From assembly GCA_965238045.1 (NCBI GenBank), contig CBDEGU010000007.1, positions 515,481-579,480 of the forward strand: a stretch of 64,000 nucleotides of DNA, written 5' to 3'. The notes beneath the pieces were generated by a model that saw only the letters and a program-made list of their open reading frames with translations, was not told the origin of the DNA and did no database searches. Made by a program: the position numbers and the translations under genes. This document shows, one piece after another, positions 1 to 8,914 of the stretch (position 1 is the stretch's first letter; each line of letters begins with the position of its first letter). This DNA comes from CBDEGU01 sp965238045 (GTDB taxonomy: Bacteria; Acidobacteriota; Terriglobia; Bryobacterales; UBA6623).

Positions 1-196
1 CTTCTCCCTGCGCTTCTTCGGGGGCTTCTCCCTGGGCTTCTCGGGGGGCTGCTCCGGGGCCGTTTCCGGGGGCGACCAGCCGGGCCAGCCCCGCGGTAAT
101 CGTTCCGGGGCCGCAGCCGCAATCGAGCAGTCGCATGCCCGCCTTGAGATGTGGACTAAAGAAACCGGCGTCGCGATCGGTGTTCCGCCTCGCCAT
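1..196 (-). CDS. SAM-dependent class I methyltransferase, N-terminal part (runs off the window)
   Basis: The visible 65 residues start at ATG 196 (minus strand); an in-frame TGA lies 12 codons upstream, so no longer start is likely. Residues 23-32 read LLDCGCGPGT, the glycine-rich SAM-binding loop (motif I) of class I methyltransferases, followed by ITAGLARLV, and the preceding HLKAGMR is typical of the UbiE/type-11 family. The substrate cannot be told. After residue 41 the usual second beta strand is not seen; instead there is a Gly/Pro/Glu/Ala repeat (units such as EAQGEAPE) continuing to the window edge. Assignment to the fold is fairly sure, the exact family is not. Confidence 0.72.
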   Translation of the reverse strand, partial: MARRNTDRDAGFFSPHLKAGMRLLDCGCGPGTITAGLARLVAPGNGPGAAPREAQGEAPEEAQGE

Positions 197-304
197 GAAG
201 CGGGTGGAGTCGGCCGAGGAGTGTAGGTTTCATCCGCTGGATGCAATGCAAACCTTCCTTTCGAGCGTAGCCCGCCTTTCTCGCCAGGTGGGGCGAAACG
301 CGGC

Positions 305-3154
305 CTATTTCTTTGTTCGTAATACTTTCGAAAGCCAGCGGCCGGTATAGGATTGCTTGCACGCGGCGATGTCCTCGGGAGTGCCCTCGGCGACGATCCG
401 GCCGCCGCCTTCCCCGCCCTCCGGGCCGAGATCGATGACCCAGTCGGCGCACTTGATGACGTCCATGTTGTGCTCGATGACCAGCACGCCGGCTCCGCCG
501 GCGATCAATTGATCGAACGCCGCCAGCAGCTTGTTGATGTCGTCGAAATGAAGCCCCGTGGTCGGTTCGTCAAAGATGAAGAGCGTCCCGGCGGTCTTCG
601 ATTGCGCGATGTGGGAGGCTAGTTTGACACGCTGCGCCTCGCCTCCCGAGAGTGTGGTCGCCGATTGTCCCAGGCGCAGGTAGCCGAGGCCGACTTCCGA
701 GAGCCGCGAAAGCTTGTTGACGATCTTCGGCGTTCGAATGAAGAAACGCCGTGCCTGGTCGATCGTCATCTGGAGCACGTCGTGGATGTTCTTGTCTTGA
801 TAGCGAACATCGAGGACTTCGCTTCGGTAGCGTTGCCCGTTGCAATCCTCGCAGACGAGGGCGACATCGGCTAAGAACTGCATTTCGACCGTTACGGTAC
901 CGTCGCCCTGACAGGTTTCGCAGCGTCCGCCGGTGACATTGAACGAGAAGTGCCCCGGCGGGAAATTGCGCTGGCGCGCCTCGCGGGTCGAGGCGAACAG
1001 TTCCCGAACGGCGTCGAAGGCCTTGACGTAAGTCACCGGATTGGACCGCGGCGAGCGTCCGATAGGAGACTGATCGACGAAGACGATATCGTCGATGCGG
1101 GCGTGACCGCGGATGCCGCGGCACGGCCGGCGCAGGGGTTCGTGAACAGCGCCGGCGTTGCCGCCCGGCTTGCGAAGCGCCTGCCAGCCTTCGTAGATCA
1201 CATTCCGCACCAGGGTGGATTTGCCCGAACCGGAAACGCCGCTGATGACAGCGAGGACATCACACGGTATGGTCACGTCGATGTTCTTCAGGTTGTTGGC
1301 CCGGGCTCCGATGAATCTTAGTTGCCGCCGGAGCTTGGGTTTGCGCCGTTTTTTGGGAATGCGGATGGAGGTCTCGCCTCGAAGGTATCGCCCAGTCAGC
1401 GAACCGTTTCGTTTCAAGAGCAGTTTCTTGTAGCTGCCCTCGAAGACGACTTCGCCGCCGTGCTCGCCCGCGCCAGGTCCCAGATCCACGATGTGATCCG
1501 CGGCCCGCATGATGTCGGCGTCGTGCTCGACGACGAGGAGCGTGTTGCCCAGGTCGCGAAGGTTTTCGAGAATCCAGATCAGGCGCTGGGTGTCGCGGCA
1601 GTGGAGGCCGATCGAAGGTTCATCAAGCACGTAGCAAGCCCCCACCAGGCGCGAGCCGAGCGATGTGGCAAGCTGAATCCGTTGCGCCTCGCCGCCCGAG
1701 AGCGTCGAGGCCAGGCGGTCGAGGCTAAGATATTCCAGCCCGACATCGTTCAGGAAGCTCAAGCGCTTCACAATATCGCGGATCAGTTGCGCGCCGATCT
1801 CCGCCTCCTGACCTTCCAGGCGCACGGTATCAAAGAAATTCTTGGCTCGCTCTAGGGTCATCGCCGTGATGTCGCGAATCGACTTGCCGCCGACACGCAC
1901 CTGCAACGCCTCGCGCCGGAGACGTCCGCCTTCGCAGTCCGGACAAAGCGTGTAACCCCGGTAGCGGCTGAGGAAGATCCGCACGTACATCTTGTACTTT
2001 TTTGTTTCGAGGAATTTGAAAAAACCGTCCAGACCTTCAAAATCATCGCCGCCGTGAACGACGAAATTCACCTCCTTGGGCGTCAGCTCGTTGTAAGGAA
2101 CATCGAGCCGCACGCCGGCCTGGCGGGCGGCCTGGAACATTTTTTGCTGGCGGATCTTGTAGCGCGGCTTCGTCCAAGGATCGACGGCTCCCTGGCGCAG
2201 CGTCTTGAAGCGGTCTGGGATGACTAGATCCATATCGAGACCGATCGTGTTACCGAAACCCTGGCACCGCGGGCAGGCGCCGAACGGACTGTTGAAGCTG
2301 AACAAGCGCGGTTCAGGCTCGGGATATTCGATGCCGCACGAGCGGCATTCAAAGCGCTCACTGAACCAGAGGCGCTGGTCCGCTTCGGTGGCCTGCTCGA
2401 AAGCAACTTCGCGCGACTCCCGATAACAGAGTTCCACCGCATCGGCGACGCGCTGGCGCAGATCCGGGCGAATCGCCAGACGATCGACCAGAGCATAGAC
2501 GGGCTGGGAAAAATCCAGCTCCAGCAGCGACTCCGGTGTGGAGAATTCCACGAGCCGGCCCTGCTGATACAGCCTGTTGAAACCCTTACCGCGCAGACCG
2601 GCCAGGCGTTCCTTCAGTTCATCATCGACGCTGCCGCCTGCCCCGCCGCGCACCCTGCCGTCCTCGCTGCCGCCTGCGCTGTCTCGCACGGGGAAGAGCA
2701 CATACCAGCGTGAGCCTTCCTCCAGTTCCAGGATGCGGGAGGCCACCCGGTCGACGGTGTCTTTGCGAACCTGCTCGCCGCACTGGGAACAATAGGTGCG
2801 CCCGGCACGGGCGAAGAGCAGCCGCAGAAAGTCGTAAATCTCGGTGGCCGTGGCGACGGTCGAACGGGGGTTGCGCGTGCTGTTTTTCTGCCGGATCGCT
2901 ACGGCCGGGGCGATGCCGTGCATTTCGTCGACGTCGGGTTTTTCGATGCGTTCGAGAAACTGCCGCGCATAGGACGACAGCGATTCAACGTAACGCCGCT
3001 GGCCCTCGGCGTAGACCGTATCGAAAACGAGCGAGGATTTGCCCGAACCCGACACACCCGTGACGACGGTCAAGCGGTTGTGGGGAAACTTCAGGTCGAT
3101 GTTCTTAAGACAATGGACCCGCGCGCCGCGGATCTCAAGTTCATCCTGTGCCAA
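305..3154 (-). CDS. uvrA: Excinuclease ABC subunit A, copy 1 (UvrA paralogue)
   Basis: 949 residues, the usual length of UvrA, the damage-recognising ATPase of nucleotide excision repair that loads UvrB on DNA. Two ABC modules are visible: Walker A GVSGSGKS at residues 33-40 and again near 640, ABC signatures LSGGEAQR near 486 and 836, each followed by a Walker B with LDEPSIGLH or FDEPTTGLH. Zinc ligands CxxC...CxxC occur near 272-300 (CRSC, CPRC) and 746 (CETC, CEDC). A Gly/Ser-rich insert (GGSEDGRVRGGAGGS) lies near residue 160 in the UvrB-interacting region. It reads in the same direction as the lipoprotein gene upstream, 92 bp away. A second, more canonical uvrA is at 60208-62991, so this copy may be a paralogue with a shifted role; which one serves global repair cannot be told from sequence. 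Confidence 0.95.
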   Translation of the reverse strand: MAQDELEIRGARVHCLKNIDLKFPHNRLTVVTGVSGSGKSSLVFDTVYAEGQRRYVESLSSYARQFLERIEKPDVDEMHGIAPAVAIRQKNSTRNPRSTVATATEIYDFLRLLFARAGRTYCSQCGEQVRKDTVDRVASRILELEEGSRWYVLFPVRDSAGGSEDGRVRGGAGGSVDDELKERLAGLRGKGFNRLYQQGRLVEFSTPESLLELDFSQPVYALVDRLAIRPDLRQRVADAVELCYRESREVAFEQATEADQRLWFSERFECRSCGIEYPEPEPRLFSFNSPFGACPRCQGFGNTIGLDMDLVIPDRFKTLRQGAVDPWTKPRYKIRQQKMFQAARQAGVRLDVPYNELTPKEVNFVVHGGDDFEGLDGFFKFLETKKYKMYVRIFLSRYRGYTLCPDCEGGRLRREALQVRVGGKSIRDITAMTLERAKNFFDTVRLEGQEAEIGAQLIRDIVKRLSFLNDVGLEYLSLDRLASTLSGGEAQRIQLATSLGSRLVGACYVLDEPSIGLHCRDTQRLIWILENLRDLGNTLLVVEHDADIMRAADHIVDLGPGAGEHGGEVVFEGSYKKLLLKRNGSLTGRYLRGETSIRIPKKRRKPKLRRQLRFIGARANNLKNIDVTIPCDVLAVISGVSGSGKSTLVRNVIYEGWQALRKPGGNAGAVHEPLRRPCRGIRGHARIDDIVFVDQSPIGRSPRSNPVTYVKAFDAVRELFASTREARQRNFPPGHFSFNVTGGRCETCQGDGTVTVEMQFLADVALVCEDCNGQRYRSEVLDVRYQDKNIHDVLQMTIDQARRFFIRTPKIVNKLSRLSEVGLGYLRLGQSATTLSGGEAQRVKLASHIAQSKTAGTLFIFDEPTTGLHFDDINKLLAAFDQLIAGGAGVLVIEHNMDVIKCADWVIDLGPEGGEGGGRIVAEGTPEDIAACKQSYTGRWLSKVLRTKK

Positions 3155-3246
3155 GGGTACGCTCGCGGGCGGACATACTGCGCGAAATACCGCGCGGGGG
3201 AGACGACGCTCTGATTATATCGGAACCCCTGGAGGCTGCTTCCCGG

Positions 3247-5124
3247 CTACTCCACCCAGATGGGCGAACTCCAGGCCATTTGCTCGTCGACTTGCAGAAC
3301 GCGCACGTAGTAGTAGTTCGAGCCGGGCTCGAATTCGCGGTCCTGGAATTGCAGCGTGACTTGGCGGCGGTTCGGCTTGCCGATGTAGACGAACTGCTGA
3401 TTCTTGACGATGATGAGCTGCTTGATATCGTTGGTGCCGATGACGCGGATTCTTAGTTTCGGCGCCGTGTCGGACGAGATGATGTCTCCCATGATGTAGT
3501 TCTTGCCGCCGGATTGGGCCTGAAAATCGAGCACGATATTGTCGGTCGCCGCGTAGACGTGACGCTTCTTCAGGGCCTCGAACATGCTCTCGCGGGTGAA
3601 CTCTTCGCTGAGGATACAGGCGTAGGAGATGTGGGTCGACCAGTGATCGGAACTGGCTTGGACACCGAGTTTGAGACCCATGGCCAGCGCGTCCCACCAG
3701 TAGCCGTTCGGGTTGTAGCCGCTCCGCTGCGTGATCATCTTCTGGTCGCTGGCGGCCTTGGGCGCGCCTTTGTATTCGTAGCTAGCGCGGTAGCCCTGGA
3801 AGATTTCGATCAGCGGTTCGACTTCCGGGTCGTTGTCGCGAAAATCGGTGCCCTGCGAGGTGCCGCTGGAATGCGGCATCGAGATGCCGTTGTTCTGGTG
3901 GAGGTAGTCGTAGAGTTTCTGTGCGCCCACCTCGCCGCGGGCTTCGTCCTCGGGGATGGGAAGAGTCCGCGTACCACGCTCGGGGAAGATGATGTTGCGA
4001 TGACCGTTGGGGAAGGTAAGGCTCCTTTCGTAACCGAAGAGGGGAGTGAAGCCGCCCGCTACATGGAAGAGATCGGTGAGCTTTTCGTCCTGCCACCAGG
4101 TGAACTCCTGGTCATAGCCGAGCTGATGGTCGGTGGGAACGATGTAGTCGAAGCCGGCGGCGTCCATCGCGTAGCGGTAGACCTCGATCAGCGAGCCGTC
4201 GTACTTAAAGTCCTGCGAGACGTCGGTATGGCGGTGCAGGTCGCCGCGATAGATCTTGTAGTTGCGCGAGCCCGAACGAATCGTATAGCGGCGAATGGTT
4301 TCGATGTCGCCGGTTTCATCGGCATGGATGGGCACTTCCTCGGCGAAGGGGTCGGCGAAGGCCCGCAGGCTGGAGGCGTCATAGGAAGGCGTCGAGAGCG
4401 ACGAGCCGAGATTCGCCGCGTAGATGTCGGCGTTTTGGGGGATCATCTTGTCGAACGTGCGATTGTCGGTCATCCAGGCGGCCCAGACGCCCTGCTTGCC
4501 GGTGGTCAGAGCGGGGCGTTTTTCAATCGAGCCGCGGCTGTTGGGCAGTGCGGTCGGGCGCGTCCAGGTCTGGCCGTCGAAGCGGGTTAGATAGTTCTCC
4601 CAGCCGATGCGGCTGCCGATGGAGCGGGCCTTTTGGCGCGTCCAGTGACGGAAGACCATGGTGAGCACGCCCTGGGGGTCGAAGATGATCTGGGGGTTCT
4701 CGAAGTTCGGATGCAGCCGATAGAGGTAGAAGGGCTCGAGTTTCTTCTTTGGCGCCAGCCATTGCTTGCCGTCCCACATGGCCAGGCCGAGCGAGCGCGC
4801 CTGGTGCAGCGGCGCCGACATTCGCGGGTTGATCAAGAAACCCTGATCCTTGCCCCAGTTCGCGCCGGATTCATCCCAGGCGACCCAGGGCCGGCCTTGG
4901 GGGTCGACAGCGACCGAGGCGTGGGCTTGAAACCGGGCGCTGGAGGTTACTTCCCGGACCGGGCCGAGCTTGCCGTTCTCGAAGGCGCGGAAATAGATGT
5001 CGTAATTGCCCTTGTCATAGCTGTCCCAGCCAATGAAAGCGCTGCCATCGGGACCGCCGGCCACGGCGGGTTCCCAGTCATTGGCGGGAGATTCGCTGAC
5101 GCGAGTTTCCTCCGACCAGGCTCC
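3247..5124 (-). CDS. PHP-like secreted protein, C-terminal part after an in-frame TAA
   Basis: This is the downstream part of a protein that begins at 6063 and is interrupted by TAA at 5125-5127 in the same frame. The first ~20 codons after the stop (GAWSEETRVSESPANDWEP) have no ATG but continue the upstream beta-propeller-like repeats; the first possible restart is GTG at 5064. About residues 20-250 hold repeats of the type DIYF/WVAWDESG seen in six-bladed propeller or sialidase-like folds. The C-terminal half carries GDLHRHTDVS and a later PTDHQ, the metal-binding His/Asp motifs of the PHP phosphoesterase superfamily (DUF3604-like), with further His residues (MPHSSGTSQGTDF). Likely an exported metal-dependent hydrolase; substrate unknown. 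If ribosomes stop at 5125 this part is not made unless translation restarts at 5064. Confidence 0.75.
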   Translation of the reverse strand, partial: GAWSEETRVSESPANDWEPAVAGGPDGSAFIGWDSYDKGNYDIYFRAFENGKLGPVREVTSSARFQAHASVAVDPQGRPWVAWDESGANWGKDQGFLINPRMSAPLHQARSLGLAMWDGKQWLAPKKKLEPFYLYRLHPNFENPQIIFDPQGVLTMVFRHWTRQKARSIGSRIGWENYLTRFDGQTWTRPTALPNSRGSIEKRPALTTGKQGVWAAWMTDNRTFDKMIPQNADIYAANLGSSLSTPSYDASSLRAFADPFAEEVPIHADETGDIETIRRYTIRSGSRNYKIYRGDLHRHTDVSQDFKYDGSLIEVYRYAMDAAGFDYIVPTDHQLGYDQEFTWWQDEKLTDLFHVAGGFTPLFGYERSLTFPNGHRNIIFPERGTRTLPIPEDEARGEVGAQKLYDYLHQNNGISMPHSSGTSQGTDFRDNDPEVEPLIEIFQGYRASYEYKGAPKAASDQKMITQRSGYNPNGYWWDALAMGLKLGVQASSDHWSTHISYACILSEEFTRESMFEALKKRHVYAATDNIVLDFQAQSGGKNYIMGDIISSDTAPKLRIRVIGTNDIKQLIIVKNQQFVYIGKPNRRQVTLQFQDREFEPGSNYYYVRVLQVDEQMAWSSPIWVE

Positions 5125-6063
5125 TTACGAGAGTCGTTTCAGGTAAATATCGCTGCGAGCGATGCTGTTGCGGACCCGGAAGCTTTGCCAGACGACGAAA
5201 ATATCGCCGTTGGCGGAAGCGGCCGCGCGGTGGAAAGTATTCGTGCCCTCGCCGCTTACTTTGACCGCCGCCAGCCAGGCGCCGTCTTTCTTCTGCCGGC
5301 CCCAGATATCCCAGCTCACGCCATCGCGCTGGCTCCAGAAGGCCCACAGACTGCCGTCACCGGCCACGGCCAGCGAACAGCGGAAGAGGTCGCCGCCTTG
5401 GGGCGTGACCTCTTCGGCCTCGCTCCAGCCCTCGTCACCGAGCGATCGCATCAGGACGCGATCGGCACGGTCCTTGTAGGCGACCCAGGCAACGGCCACC
5501 GAGCCATCCGGCAGGGTAGTGATGGCCGCTTCGTCGTCCTCGGACGCAGCGTCGCTGAGCTTCTCGGCCGACGGCGTCCAGAGTGCGCTGGCGCGTCCAT
5601 CGAGAAAACGTTTGCGGTCGTGCTTGAGCGACGCGAGTTCGAAATCGAAGTCACCCCGCGAGGTACTCACCGCGGCCCGCGCCGTTCCCGCGTGCCTGAT
5701 GGTGACGAACAGGCTTACCGGAAAATGCATGGCCGGCGGACGTTCGGCGGGACTCATCTCCGTATAGTTGACGCGCGCGAATCCGGGCACCTCGTCGCGG
5801 CGATTGGTCGCCTTCCAAGAGTTATCTCCGGTAATGGAATCGGAGGCCGTGAACTGCCGGCTTTCCAGCGAGACGATCTCGCCGTTGGTGACACGGATCG
5901 AGCCGTCCCAGCGTTCGTCCCCGGTGGAACCCTCGCCGAAGGTCAGGAGAACGGTAGTGATCTCGGTTGCGCCGTCGGGGGCCGAACCGGGAGGCGCGCC
6001 TCCGCAGGAGAACAAACTCATGGCAAGCAGCAAAGCGGCGGCGGATCTCAAGACAGGTTTCAC
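5125..6063 (-). CDS. Lipoprotein with propeller-like repeats, N-terminal part of PHP-like protein (ends at in-frame TAA)
   Basis: I chose GTG at 6063 as the start because AGGAG lies 8 bases upstream; an ATG at 6126 is in frame but has no such site. From this start residues 1-20 form a lipoprotein signal ending in LFSC, with Cys20 the expected lipidation site, so the protein would be exported and anchored. The rest contains repeats such as VAWVAYKD, LWAFWSQRDGVSWDIW and IFVVWQSF, each close to a blade of a propeller fold. The frame ends RSDIYLKRLS-TAA, but the same frame continues for 626 codons in the next part with matching repeats, so this is one ~938-residue protein with a nonsense codon. 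No neighbour suggests a pathway. Confidence 0.75.
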   Translation of the reverse strand: MKPVLRSAAALLLAMSLFSCGGAPPGSAPDGATEITTVLLTFGEGSTGDERWDGSIRVTNGEIVSLESRQFTASDSITGDNSWKATNRRDEVPGFARVNYTEMSPAERPPAMHFPVSLFVTIRHAGTARAAVSTSRGDFDFELASLKHDRKRFLDGRASALWTPSAEKLSDAASEDDEAAITTLPDGSVAVAWVAYKDRADRVLMRSLGDEGWSEAEEVTPQGGDLFRCSLAVAGDGSLWAFWSQRDGVSWDIWGRQKKDGAWLAAVKVSGEGTNTFHRAAASANGDIFVVWQSFRVRNSIARSDIYLKRLS

Positions 6064-6321
6064 GAGTAAATCTCCTGGGCGGCGGCACATGCGGCGTTTC
6101 GCCTCCGGCAGGCCGATTATATCCAACTTCGAGGTGCAACCCGAGCCTCGTCTTGCGGACGCGGGCTAGAGAGGGGTCAGCGGGAGTGCGGCGCCCACGC
6201 GGCGGCGCCTCAACTCGATATGGGAATCAGCCGATATAGAAGGTTTGTGGCTGCTTGCCAGCTTTGACCAGCGGGCTTATACTGGATGATGAGCTCGAAT
6301 TTCTGATCCCGTATCGAGGGG

Positions 6322-6615
6322 ATGAGTCCCGGGGGCGCCCTGAGCCCGGCGCCTCGGCGGAAACGTCCGGAATTCCATGCCCCTCAGAGGGAAGCGGCGA
6401 TGTTCTACGGCATGTTTCTGCGCGGCCGGCCGGCGGAGGCCCTGCGCGCGGAAATCGACATCTCGCCGCAACTTCTCCGCAGATGGATGCGGAATCGCGA
6501 CTTCGACCCGTCGTTTCGCGAGGACCTCCGGCACATGTATTTCTACCGCAAGCAAGTGCTGGCGATTTTCGAGTCCCTGGTGGCCAGCGACCGCTCGAAT
6601 CGCGACCGCGAATAG
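6322..6615 (+). CDS. Small conserved-looking protein with a possible DNA-binding helix
   Basis: 97 residues, basic, rich in Arg and aromatic residues. The segment AEALRAEIDISPQLLRRWM resembles a helix-turn-helix of the transposase/YlxM kind and is followed by a second helical stretch ending YRKQVLAIFESLV. No catalytic motif is seen. Start is uncertain: ATG 6322 gives the full frame, while ATG 6400 is preceded by a better ribosome site (AGAGGGA about 8 bases upstream) and would give 71 residues. It lies alone between two minus-strand genes. I cannot name a function; a small DNA- or RNA-binding regulator is a guess. Confidence 0.55.
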   Translation: MSPGGALSPAPRRKRPEFHAPQREAAMFYGMFLRGRPAEALRAEIDISPQLLRRWMRNRDFDPSFREDLRHMYFYRKQVLAIFESLVASDRSNRDRE

Positions 6616-6662
6616 GCTCTTTCCTGGTTCGAACCCATCAAGCAAGGACAGCAGCCGGGTTG

Positions 6663-7352
6663 CTAATGCCGCGTGCGCTTGACTTTCTTGGGAATCTTCA
6701 CCCGCAGCGCCTTATCGGGCAACTTCGAGTTCAGCACGATGTCGGTGTATGTAAACAGGCGATAGTCGCCGGGGTTTTGCTCGTAGAGCTTCTGCTGAAC
6801 GCATTGCCAGCTCTGTTTCGAAACCCACATGTCGAGGCGGGGGATGTCGCTGCGCAGCTTCTCGGATTTGGGAACCAGTTCCAGTGTCACGGCCGGGCCG
6901 GCGGGGGCTTCCCCTTCGCCCGTCAAACGGACCTGATAGTTCTTGCTGAGGAACTTGCCTGTCGTGCCGAAACCCAGCCGAAAAATCTGATTGAACATAT
7001 CGCGGTGTTTCAACAGATTGAACTCTTCCACGGTGGCGGCCTTGGGCCGGTAGATCTCCGCCTTATCTCCGTTCACCATTAGGAAATAGGGGTAGGGTTC
7101 GCGGAAATCGATCAGCATGCGGATCTTGTTGTTCTTTTCCAGCCGCACCGCGATCACGCCCGTCTCGACGCTTTTTTCTTCGAGCAAGGCAGTGTATTTT
7201 ACCCGGGAGATGCGGGCCGTCATACTCTTGAAACCGGCGGCGCCGCGGTCCATGTTGGAGAGAATGGTCTGGAGGTCGAGAGCGGCCGCGGGCCGGGACA
7301 GGCCGGCGAGCAGCAGCAGGAGAACGAATTTTTGCATAAGAAAGGCCTGCAC
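6663..7352 (-). CDS. LolA-like outer-membrane lipoprotein-sorting protein
   Basis: 229 residues with an N-terminal signal peptide (hydrophobic KFVLLLLLAGLS, cleavage likely after PAAA). The mature part has the layout of the LolA/LppX fold: an opening helix (LQTILSNMDRGAAGFKSMTA), then alternating strands with YFLMVNGDKAEIYRP and a C-terminal LRVKIPKKV. LolA-like proteins carry lipoproteins or other lipids through the periplasm. A stand-alone copy away from lolB or ftsK is not diagnostic, and acidobacterial genomes have many such paralogues (a second one is at 30170). Fold assignment is good; cargo is unknown. Confidence 0.75.
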   Translation of the reverse strand: MQAFLMQKFVLLLLLAGLSRPAAALDLQTILSNMDRGAAGFKSMTARISRVKYTALLEEKSVETGVIAVRLEKNNKIRMLIDFREPYPYFLMVNGDKAEIYRPKAATVEEFNLLKHRDMFNQIFRLGFGTTGKFLSKNYQVRLTGEGEAPAGPAVTLELVPKSEKLRSDIPRLDMWVSKQSWQCVQQKLYEQNPGDYRLFTYTDIVLNSKLPDKALRVKIPKKVKRTRH

Positions 7353-7420
7353 TCAGGACGACGGCTCCGGGGGAGCCGCGGTTACGGTCCTGCTGTAAAC
7401 TCAACAGCTTGCCATGCCCG

Positions 7421-7804
7421 CTAGGGTCGCGCGTAGACGAGATACGCCGTCACCTCACCGCTTGCACCGGCGCTGGGCCGCGTCTCGATAATCTGGAAGG
7501 ATTTCCCGGTCCTCCGCCGCAAGAGTTCCTGGAGCTTCTGCTCCCGCTCCTCGGCCCGCAGCTCGCCGATCGCCGACTGCTCGACGAGGAAAACTCTGGT
7601 CCCTTGGCCATCGTTCATCGATTCCACCTGACGGATACTCGGCAAACGGGCACTCGGCGAACGGGGCCCGTCGTGAAACATGCCACGGGGCGTCAGGAAG
7701 ATGAAAGCCAGGATGGCGGCCGCGATCAGGTCATACTGCCACGAGCCCCGCCGGTAGTTCCAGAACAACACCGGCCGGATGGCGAGCCATAACTTCGTGA
7801 GCAT
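7421..7804 (-). CDS. Small single-pass membrane protein, unknown function
   Basis: 127 residues. One membrane segment (DLIAAAILAFIFLTP, about residues 25-40) follows a short basic N-terminus (WNYRRGSWQY), so the rest is probably outside the membrane on the far side. The C-terminal half has a charged helix (LRAEEREQKLQELLRRRTG) and ends in a strand TAYLVYARP. It lies 68 bp from the LolA-like gene on the same strand and could share its message; the next gene upstream is divergent. No family is recognised. Confidence 0.6.
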   Translation of the reverse strand: MLTKLWLAIRPVLFWNYRRGSWQYDLIAAAILAFIFLTPRGMFHDGPRSPSARLPSIRQVESMNDGQGTRVFLVEQSAIGELRAEEREQKLQELLRRRTGKSFQIIETRPSAGASGEVTAYLVYARP

Positions 7805-7851
7805 GCTGATATTTTATCGTAGAATGAGGTTCGATTCCCAAGCGGAGGCCT

Positions 7852-8892
7852 ATGTTGCGAAGCACACTCATCCGATTCGGCCAGAGAAGCCGCCAGTGGC
7901 TGCGCTGGGCCGCGCACGCCCAGTTGCTGCCCGTGCTCGAAAGCGGAGACGACCCCCTGATTGGCGGGCAGGCGGTGATCGAAGGCGTGATGATGCGGGC
8001 GCCGCATAGCTATTGCGTAGCCGTTCGCCGGCCCGATGGCGAGGTGGTGACGCAGGAGAGCGAAATCGGGAGACCTGCGGAGAAGCGCAAGATCTACGCC
8101 TGGTTCGGCGTGCGGGGACTGGCCACGATCGGACAGGCGCTGACGCTGGGATTCAAGGCCCTGCAGTTTTCAGCGGTGCAAGCGGTGGAAGAAGAGCCCG
8201 GCGGCGGTACTGGCACAGGGGCAGGGGCGGAAGACGTTTCCAAGACGGGCGAGCTGTCTAAGTGGCAGATGGCGCTGAGCATCGCCTTCTCGCTCGGTTT
8301 CTTCGTTTTCCTCTACAAGTTCGTGCCTCTGGTTCTGACGACTCAGCTGCAGGAATACGCGCCGTGGCTGGGGGGTAATGTACGGTTCAGCGTCGTGGAC
8401 GGCTTGATCCGCCTGGCGATCTTCTTGACGTTCCTGGGGCTGGTCTCGCGCATGGACGACATTCGCCGGGTGTTCCAGTATCATGGCGCCGAACACAAAG
8501 TGGTGTTCAATTACGAATCGGGCCAGCCGGTGGAAGTGGGCAAGGCGCAAGAGTTTACAAGGTTTCATCCGCGCTGCGGCACGAGTTTTCTGATGGTGGT
8601 GATGATCGTGAGCATCGCCGTCTATGCGCTGTTGCCCTTGGAAGGCTTCGCGGCGCGGATGCTGAGCCGGGTCGTGATGCTGCCGGTGATCGCGGGGATC
8701 AGCTACGAGGTGATCCGTTTCGCCGCGCGCCGGGGAACGAGCGTGATGGCCTGGCTGGTCGCGCCCGGACTTTGGCTGCAGCGCATCACCACCAAGGAGC
8801 CGTCCGACGACCAAGTCGAGATTTCGATCCGGGCGCTCGAAGGCGCCATGAAGATCGAGGAAGCGCAAGGCGGCCGGCTGGTGGTCTCGTAA
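7852..8892 (+). CDS. DUF1385 family membrane protein (YqhQ-like)
   Basis: 346 residues. The N-terminal GGQAVIEGVMMRAPHSYCVAVR block and the later YHGAEHKVVFNYE and RFHPRCGTSFL blocks are the conserved signatures of DUF1385/YqhQ proteins. At least four hydrophobic segments are present (near 140-160, 180-200, 245-265 and 275-300), so it is an integral inner-membrane protein. DUF1385 genes commonly sit just before prfA, often with rpmE and prmC, and this one is 22 bp upstream of prfA on the same strand. Biochemical function is not established for the family. Start ATG 7852 is the first good one; the residues before GGQAVIEG are variable. Confidence 0.88.
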   Translation: MLRSTLIRFGQRSRQWLRWAAHAQLLPVLESGDDPLIGGQAVIEGVMMRAPHSYCVAVRRPDGEVVTQESEIGRPAEKRKIYAWFGVRGLATIGQALTLGFKALQFSAVQAVEEEPGGGTGTGAGAEDVSKTGELSKWQMALSIAFSLGFFVFLYKFVPLVLTTQLQEYAPWLGGNVRFSVVDGLIRLAIFLTFLGLVSRMDDIRRVFQYHGAEHKVVFNYESGQPVEVGKAQEFTRFHPRCGTSFLMVVMIVSIAVYALLPLEGFAARMLSRVVMLPVIAGISYEVIRFAARRGTSVMAWLVAPGLWLQRITTKEPSDDQVEISIRALEGAMKIEEAQGGRLVVS

Positions 8893-8914
8893 ACGCCCGA
8901 GGCGGAGCATCCCC

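Noticed and set aside
3514..6069. Long plus-strand open frames (358 and 478 codons) opposite the lipoprotein-PHP gene
   Set aside because: They are mirror frames of GC-rich coding sequence; translations lack motifs while the minus strand has signal peptide, repeats and PHP motifs.
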